The notes under the pieces are model-generated. The model made no database searches, was not told where the DNA came from, and worked only from the letters and a program-made list of their open reading frames with translations. A program made the translations under genes and the position numbers. Below are positions 1-5,728 of a DNA stretch of 5,728 nucleotides, piece after piece (position 1 is the first letter of the stretch; every line of letters starts with the position of its first letter). Source of the stretch: an uncultured Nocardioides sp. (GTDB taxonomy: Bacteria > Actinomycetota > Actinomycetes > Propionibacteriales > Nocardioidaceae); assembly GCF_946885725.1 (NCBI RefSeq), contig NZ_CAMPGZ010000231.1:1-5728 (forward strand), given 5' to 3'.

Positions 1-9
1 GCGGCCGGA

Positions 10-2367
10 TCAGCGCGGGGCGTGCCGCAGGAGCAGGTCGAGCATCGCGACGGCGCCGGCTTTGTCGAGCGGGTTGTTGTTGTTGCCGCACTTCGGGGAC
101 TGCACGCACGACGGGCAGCCTTCCAGGCACGCGCACGCGTCGATCGCCTCGCGCGTGGCGGTGAGCCACTCGGCGGCGGCGCGGTAGCCGCGCTCGGCGA
201 AGCCGGCGCCGCCGGGATGCCCGTCGTAGACGAAGACGGTGAGGATGCCGGTGTCGGGATGCCGCGCGGTCGACACGCCGCCGATGTCCCACCGGTCGCA
301 GGTCGCGAACAGCGGCAGCAGCCCGATCGAGGCGTGCTCGGCGGCATGGGCCGCGCCGGGCCGGTCGCGACCGGCGAAGCCGCCCTCCTCCAGTACGTCG
401 TCGGGCAGGGTCCACCAGACCGCGGTGGTGTCGAGGATGCGTTCGGGCAGGTCGAGGGGCTCCTCGCCCATCAGCTCGCCGGTGCGCAGCTGCTTGCGGA
501 CGTACGACACGACCTGGTGCGTGACCCGGACGGTGCCCGTCGCCACCTCGGCCGGTCCCCAGGCGACGTGCTCGCGCCGGCCGGTGATGGCGATGTCGGT
601 GAGGTCGCGGGCGCTGGTGGTGTACGGCGGGTCGTCGGGACGCAGCACGGCGACGTCGTCGTCGAGGTCGAGTGTCTCGACGACGTAGGTCTCGCCCTGG
701 TGGAGGTACACCGCGCCCTCGTGCACGGTGCCGTGCGCGGAGCCCTGGTCGACGGTGCCGACGAGCCGGCCGGTGCCGGCCTCGACGAGACGCACGGGCG
801 CGCCGCCGCTCGAGCGGATGTCGGCGAGGTCGCTGGCGCGGCGGCGGTCGGTCCAGTGCCAGCCGCGGGCGCGACGGCGGAGCATGCCGGCCTCGGTGAG
901 CGCGTCGACTCCCGCGCGGGCGAGCGGCCCGAACATGGGGAGGTCCTGCTCGGTCAACGGCAGCTCGTCGGCGGCTGCGCACAGGTGCGGTCCGAGGACG
1001 TACGCGTTGTCGGGGTCGAAGACATTGGCCTCGACAGGCCGACCGAACAGCGCCTCGGGGTGGTTCACCAGGTAGGTGTCCAGCGGGTCGTCGCGCGCGA
1101 CGAGGACGCCGAGTGCGTCGCCACCGCGTCGCCCGGCGCGGCCGACCTGCTGCCACAGCGCGGCACGCGTGCCGGGGAAGCCCGCCATGATCACGGCGTC
1201 GAGACCGGAGACGTCGATGCCGAGCTCGAGGGCGTTGGTCGCCGCGACGCCGAGCAGCTTGCCCGTGCGGAGGTCGCCCTCGAGGGCGCGGCGGTCCTCG
1301 GGCAGGTAGCCACCACGGTAGGCCGCCACCCGTCGGGCGAGCCCGGGCTCGACCTCGTCCAGCAGCCGGCGCGCGGTCATCGCGACCGACTCGGCGCCGC
1401 GCCGCGAGCGGACGAATGACAGCGTGCGCACGCCGTCGACGACGAGGTCGGTGAGCAGGTCGGCGGTCTCGGCGGTGGCGGACCGGCGCACGGGCGCGCC
1501 GTTCTCGCCGAGGTACGACGAGAACGGCGGCTCCCACAACGCGAGCGCGACCTCGCCGCGCTGCGAGGCATCGTCGTCGACAGCGGTGACCGGGAGGCCG
1601 ATGAGCCGACCCGCCGAGACATCGGGCTCGGCGACTGTGGCGGACGCGAGCACGAACGTCGGCGACGCGCCGTGGAACGCGCAGATGCGCCGCAGCCGTC
1701 GCACGATCTGCGCGACGTGGGCGCCGAAGACACCTCGGTAGTGGTGGCACTCGTCGATGACGACGTACCGCAACGAGCCGAGGAAGCGCGCCCATCGCTC
1801 GTGCCCGGGCAGCAGCGAGTGGTGGAGCATGTCGGGGTTGGTGAGGACGTACTCCGCGTGGTCCCGAGCGAAGACGCGTTGCTCGCGGGACGAGTCGCCG
1901 TCGTGGGTCGTGGCGGCCAGGCCCGGCAGGTCGAGAGCGAGCAGCGAGCTCAGCTGGTCCTGGGCCAGCGCCTTGGTGGGCGAGAGGTAGAGAACGGTGG
2001 CCCCCCGGCGACCGAACCGGTCCCGTGACGTCAGCACCGATGTGAGCGCCGGCATCAGGTAGCCGAGGGACTTGCCGGACGCGGTCCCGGTCGCGAGCAC
2101 CACGTGCTCACCTCGGTGCGCCAGCTCGGCGGCTCGTGCCTGGTGCGACCACGGCCGCTCGATGCCGCGGGCGACCCACGCCTCGCGCAGTGACTCCGGA
2201 AGCCACGCCGGCCAGTCCACGCGTGTGCCCGGACGGGCGGGCAGCACCTCGAGATGGGTCAGCCGCGGGGGTGCCTCGTCGCCCTCGCCGAGGACGCCGG
2301 CACCACGCGGCGAATCCGCGAGGCGGCGCAGGACGTCGACGGCGCTCGAGGAGCGGGTGGGGGACAC
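10..2367 (-). CDS. DEAD/DEAH-box superfamily 2 helicase with C-terminal DUF1998 four-cysteine region (MrfA/YprA family)
   Basis: Predicted ATP-dependent DNA helicase. Bacillus MrfA (YprA) is a 3'-5' helicase of mitomycin damage repair, so a repair role is inferred from family. With the GTG start at 2367 the product is 785 residues. Motifs in order: Walker A GTASGKS around residue 99, motif Ia YLSPTKALAQDQ near 127-138, motif II DECH at 205-208 (VVIDECHH), motif III SAT at 242-244, motif V ATNALELGID near 376-385, motif VI QQVGRAGRRG near 406-415. The C-terminus has YDGHPGGAGF followed by Cys747, Cys751, Cys754 and Cys760, the C-x3-C-x2-C-x5-C metal-binding pattern of the MrfA family. The frame stays open to an ATG at 2631, but that start would overlap bldG and its ribosome binding site, and the extra 88 residues are low-complexity with no family resemblance. 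A GTG at 2400 (796 residues) is the main alternative; GGAGGG at 2386-2391 is 18 bases from the chosen start, so the start is uncertain. It is transcribed divergently from bldG. No MrfB-like nuclease gene lies in the window. Confidence 0.93.
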   Translation of the reverse strand: MSPTRSSSAVDVLRRLADSPRGAGVLGEGDEAPPRLTHLEVLPARPGTRVDWPAWLPESLREAWVARGIERPWSHQARAAELAHRGEHVVLATGTASGKSLGYLMPALTSVLTSRDRFGRRGATVLYLSPTKALAQDQLSSLLALDLPGLAATTHDGDSSREQRVFARDHAEYVLTNPDMLHHSLLPGHERWARFLGSLRYVVIDECHHYRGVFGAHVAQIVRRLRRICAFHGASPTFVLASATVAEPDVSAGRLIGLPVTAVDDDASQRGEVALALWEPPFSSYLGENGAPVRRSATAETADLLTDLVVDGVRTLSFVRSRRGAESVAMTARRLLDEVEPGLARRVAAYRGGYLPEDRRALEGDLRTGKLLGVAATNALELGIDVSGLDAVIMAGFPGTRAALWQQVGRAGRRGGDALGVLVARDDPLDTYLVNHPEALFGRPVEANVFDPDNAYVLGPHLCAAADELPLTEQDLPMFGPLARAGVDALTEAGMLRRRARGWHWTDRRRASDLADIRSSGGAPVRLVEAGTGRLVGTVDQGSAHGTVHEGAVYLHQGETYVVETLDLDDDVAVLRPDDPPYTTSARDLTDIAITGRREHVAWGPAEVATGTVRVTHQVVSYVRKQLRTGELMGEEPLDLPERILDTTAVWWTLPDDVLEEGGFAGRDRPGAAHAAEHASIGLLPLFATCDRWDIGGVSTARHPDTGILTVFVYDGHPGGAGFAERGYRAAAEWLTATREAIDACACLEGCPSCVQSPKCGNNNNPLDKAGAVAMLDLLLRHAPR

Positions 2368-2517
2368 CTCGCGAGTCTGACAAATCCCTCCGACGCCCAC
2401 GGACACAGGCGAGCTCACCGGAGACCACCCGAGGTCGAGGTCCGGCAACGGTCCGTCCGAACGCCGTGGAGGGACGGCGGCCCCGCGCGTTACCCGGACC
2501 ACCCGGAATCTGGCAGA

Positions 2518-2546
2518 GTGACCGGTGGGCCACAGGGGTGCATGAT
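2518..2546 (+). promoter_or_regulatory. candidate sigma70-type promoter for bldG
   Basis: GTGACC at 2518-2523 (four of six matches to TTGACA) is followed after 17 bases by CATGAT at 2541-2546 (four of six matches to TATAAT). Transcription would start near 2553, leaving a leader of about 65 bases before the bldG GTG. Spacing is ideal but both hexamers are weak, so this is a prediction only. The -10 lies inside the inverted repeat at 2538-2555. The rest of the 251-base divergent gap (2368-2517) must contain the helicase promoter, but I found no convincing -10/-35 pair on the minus strand. Confidence 0.35.
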
Positions 2547-2555
2547 TGAATGCAC
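2538..2555. repeat. 18-bp inverted repeat upstream of bldG, operator-like
   Basis: GTGCAT and ATGCAC are perfect 6-base arms around a six-base AT-rich centre (GATTGA). The centre stands out against the very GC-rich surroundings. The repeat ends 63 bases before the bldG start and covers the predicted -10 element, a position suited to a repressor or autoregulator. It is too weak and has no following T-run, so a terminator is unlikely. The bound protein is unknown. Confidence 0.45.
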
Positions 2556-2606
2556 TCTGGGGGACGGCCGGGTGGGTCATCCTGACCGGGCAACGGCAAC
2601 CAGATC

Positions 2607-2612
2607 GAGGAG
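2607..2612 (+). promoter_or_regulatory. ribosome binding site deciding the bldG GTG start
   Basis: GAGGAG lies six bases before the GTG at 2619. This spacing supports GTG as the bldG start and argues against the helicase frame extending across this site on the other strand. Confidence 0.75.
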
Positions 2613-2618
2613 TAGGGC

Positions 2619-2957
2619 GTGGACCTGTCACTTGATACGCGCCACGAGGGTGGTCACACCATCATCGAGGTGGGCGGCGAGATCGACGTCTACACCGCGC
2701 CCAAGCTGCGCGACAAGATCACCGAGCTCGTCGGGAACGGCGAGTACAACCTGGTGATCGACATGGAGAAGGTCGACTTCCTCGACTCGACCGGTCTCGG
2801 TGTCCTCGTCGGCGGCCTGAAGAAGGTGCGCGCGCACGACGGCTCGATGCGCCTGATCTGCAACCAGGAGCGCCTGCTCAAGATCTTCCGGATCACCGGC
2901 CTGGCCAAGGTCTTCGTCATCCACGGGTCGCAGGCCGACGCGCTCGCCGAGCACTGA
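2619..2957 (+). CDS. bldG: BldG, STAS-domain anti-sigma factor antagonist
   Basis: A 112-residue, single STAS-domain cytoplasmic protein, the usual length for SpoIIAA/RsbV proteins. The sequence closely resembles Streptomyces BldG as I recall it: N-terminal [20 protein letters not shown] at 18-32, the signature [17 protein letters not shown] at 54-70, and [15 protein letters not shown] at 81-95. The phosphoacceptor serine falls at Ser57 within DST (56-58), the position known to be phosphorylated in S. coelicolor BldG. Family role: the unphosphorylated form binds an anti-sigma kinase and frees its sigma factor, and phosphorylation by the kinase reverses this. In Streptomyces BldG is needed for aerial development, antibiotic production and stress response; the role here is inferred. 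The GTG start is fixed by the GAGGAG site six bases upstream. The partner gene begins five bases after the TGA stop, so the two are almost certainly co-transcribed. No frameshift or missing key residue is seen. Confidence 0.97.
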   Translation: MDLSLDTRHEGGHTIIEVGGEIDVYTAPKLRDKITELVGNGEYNLVIDMEKVDFLDSTGLGVLVGGLKKVRAHDGSMRLICNQERLLKIFRITGLAKVFVIHGSQADALAEH

Positions 2958-2962
2958 CCCGG

Positions 2963-3376
2963 ATGGGGTCCGCACGCACCTCGTCACGCACCGGGACGGG
3001 GGTCACCGTCTCCATCGCGCGTGACCCTGCTCTGGTCCGCACCGTCCGCCTCATCGCGGCCGCCGTCGCCCGGCGCGCCAGCCACGACGAGGAGTTCGTC
3101 GAGGAAGTCCGTCTCGCCGTCGGCGAGGCCTGCGCGCTCATGGTCGGTGAGGAGGGCGAGGGTGAGGGTCCGGTGACCGTGAACCTCACCATGGACGGCA
3201 AGCTGGTCGTCGACGTCGTCGCCACCGGCCACATCCAGGTGGACGACGAGCCCGACTCCGACGTCGACGGCGTCGAGCCCTGGGCGCTCCTGCGCGGTCT
3301 GATCGACGACCTCTCCATCTCCCACGACGGCGATACCACCACGCTGTCGATGTCCTGGGTCGTCCAAGCCGCCTGA
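2963..3376 (+). CDS. RsbW/SpoIIAB-like anti-sigma factor, BldG partner (SCO3548-like), degenerate ATP-binding motifs
   Basis: A 137-residue cytoplasmic protein read as a GHKL/HATPase_c_2 domain by its fold pattern and position. N-terminal VTVSIARDPALVRTVRLIAAAVARRA (14-39) and the helix EEVRLAVGEACALMV (47-61) match the start of RsbW-type domains. RGLIDDLSI (111-119) and the terminal strand TTLSMSWVV (126-134) match the end. The catalytic-type Glu55 is kept, but the N-box asparagine four residues later is Leu59, no DxGxG G1 box is visible (VVDVVATGHI, 82-91), and the ATP-lid region is an acidic stretch (DDEPDSDVDGVE, 94-105) without the usual glycine-rich G2 box. Kinase activity toward BldG is therefore uncertain. 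The only reasonable start is the ATG five bases after the bldG stop. No good Shine-Dalgarno sequence precedes it, so translational coupling is likely. In S. coelicolor the equivalent gene product, SCO3548, binds BldG. Confidence 0.88.
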   Translation: MGSARTSSRTGTGVTVSIARDPALVRTVRLIAAAVARRASHDEEFVEEVRLAVGEACALMVGEEGEGEGPVTVNLTMDGKLVVDVVATGHIQVDDEPDSDVDGVEPWALLRGLIDDLSISHDGDTTTLSMSWVVQAA

Positions 3377-3392
3377 GCTGGGCTGATCGGAC

Positions 3393-3414
3393 ACCGGAAC
3401 GCGGCCGTTCCGGT
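3393..3414 (+). terminator. hairpin after the bldG/anti-sigma pair, likely terminator
   Basis: ACCGGAACG at 3393-3401 pairs perfectly with CGTTCCGGT at 3406-3414 around a CGGC tetraloop, giving a 9-bp GC-rich stem. It starts 16 bases after the stop codon at 3374-3376. No T-run follows (CGCGGAAACCC), which is common for actinobacterial hairpin terminators but lowers certainty. It separates the bldG pair from hppA. Confidence 0.55.
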
Positions 3415-3460
3415 CGCGGAAACCCTTGTGCCTTCGGGGTCTCCGGAGTCCGGTGAAGAA

Positions 3461-3478
3461 ATGTGGGCCATCCCACAT
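3461..3478. repeat. 18-bp perfect inverted repeat upstream of hppA
   Basis: ATGTGGG and CCCACAT form perfect 7-base arms around CCAT. No T-run follows. It lies 31 bases upstream of the TAGACT element at 3510-3515, suiting an operator or activator site, though a second read-through terminator hairpin is possible. A partial copy, TGTGGGCATCCC, occurs at 3552-3563 in the predicted hppA leader. Confidence 0.5.
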
Positions 3479-3509
3479 GCCCCGGGTCCTGAGCGCCGGA
3501 GTTCGTGCG

Positions 3510-3515
3510 TAGACT
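3510..3515 (+). promoter_or_regulatory. candidate -10 element of the hppA promoter
   Basis: TAGACT is a good actinobacterial -10 hexamer (four of six matches to TATAAT with the key second A and last T). No recognisable -35 sits 16-19 bases upstream (the region reads TCCTGAGC), so the promoter may depend on an activator or may be misjudged. A start near 3522 would give a leader of about 112 bases. TAGAC recurs at 3526-3530. Confidence 0.4.
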
Positions 3516-3576
3516 CCCGCACACCTAGACGCGCGTGGTGCAGGTCACGCCTGTGGGCATCCCTCGGCGAGGCCGG

Positions 3577-3588
3577 GTGCGCGCGCAC
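3577..3588. repeat. 12-bp perfect palindrome in the hppA leader
   Basis: GTGCGCGCGCAC is self-complementary over all 12 bases. It lies 45 bases upstream of the hppA start, just after CCTCGGCGAGG (3562-3572), which can also fold. The alternating GC run may be chance in so GC-rich a sequence. No known riboswitch class is recognised in the 3377-3633 gap. Confidence 0.35.
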
Positions 3589-3621
3589 ATTCACGACGGG
3601 AACCCTGAAGCGGGCCCATTC

Positions 3622-3629
3622 GGAGGAGG
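3622..3629 (+). promoter_or_regulatory. strong ribosome binding site for hppA
   Basis: GGAGGAGG lies four bases before the ATG at 3634 and is nearly fully complementary to the 16S rRNA tail. It fixes the hppA start and suggests high translation. Confidence 0.8.
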
Positions 3630-3633
3630 ACGT

Positions 3634-5728
<2,095 letters not shown>

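Noticed and set aside
22..1419. 465-codon open frame on the plus strand opposite the helicase
   Set aside because: It is antisense to the conserved helicase core and its cysteine region, is rich in Ala/Gly/Arg/Val with no motif, and is explained by GC bias.
2368..2631. N-terminal extension of the helicase to an ATG at 2631
   Set aside because: It would cover the bldG promoter region, ribosome binding site and first codons; the added residues are Pro/Arg/Ser-rich and unlike the family N-terminus.
2254..2757. 167-codon plus-strand frame crossing the divergent gap into bldG
   Set aside because: It overlaps the start of both the helicase and bldG in another frame, and its translation is low-complexity Arg/Thr/Ser without recognisable features.
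3461..3478. Inverted repeat as a second intrinsic terminator
   Set aside because: No T-run follows and a better hairpin directly behind the anti-sigma gene already fits that role. The partial second copy near the promoter favours a protein-binding site, though this is not settled.

Overview
The window is very GC-rich, with strong G/C bias at third codon positions, GTG starts and short GGAGG-type ribosome binding sites. Together with the protein families present, this points to a high-GC actinobacterium. The proteins look most like those of Nocardioides-type organisms (Propionibacteriales), but that genus-level impression is from memory and was not searched. The window appears to be ordinary chromosome. 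I see no mobile element, tRNA, rRNA, CRISPR array or integration scar.

Layout: (1) Positions 10-2367, minus strand, hold a DEAD/DEAH-type superfamily 2 helicase with a C-terminal four-cysteine DUF1998/MZB region, the MrfA/YprA family. (2) Positions 2368-2618 are a divergent intergenic region with a candidate promoter, an inverted repeat and a clear ribosome binding site for the next gene. (3) Positions 2619-2957, plus strand, hold a STAS-domain anti-sigma factor antagonist recognisable as BldG, with the phosphorylatable serine at Ser57. (4) Positions 2963-3376 hold its RsbW/SpoIIAB-like partner, five bases downstream and with degenerate ATP-binding motifs. (5) Positions 3377-3633 are an intergenic region with a terminator-like hairpin, a perfect inverted repeat that recurs imperfectly further on, a TAGACT promoter element, a palindrome in the leader and a strong ribosome binding site. 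(6) From 3634 to the window edge lies hppA, a membrane-bound K+-independent proton-pumping pyrophosphatase, cut off after 698 codons.

The order helicase / bldG / anti-sigma partner / hppA matches what I recall of the Streptomyces coelicolor bldG locus (SCO3550 to SCO3547), so this is a conserved actinobacterial neighbourhood and not an exotic island. The bldG pair is a partner-switching module: an antagonist whose phosphorylation state decides whether it sequesters the anti-sigma-like kinase. No sigma factor, phosphatase or sensor is encoded beside it here. hppA seems to be its own transcription unit, separated from the pair by a hairpin and with its own promoter. Nothing in the window is a clear new system. 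The points most worth checking are the degenerate Bergerat ATPase and the inverted repeats upstream of bldG and hppA.
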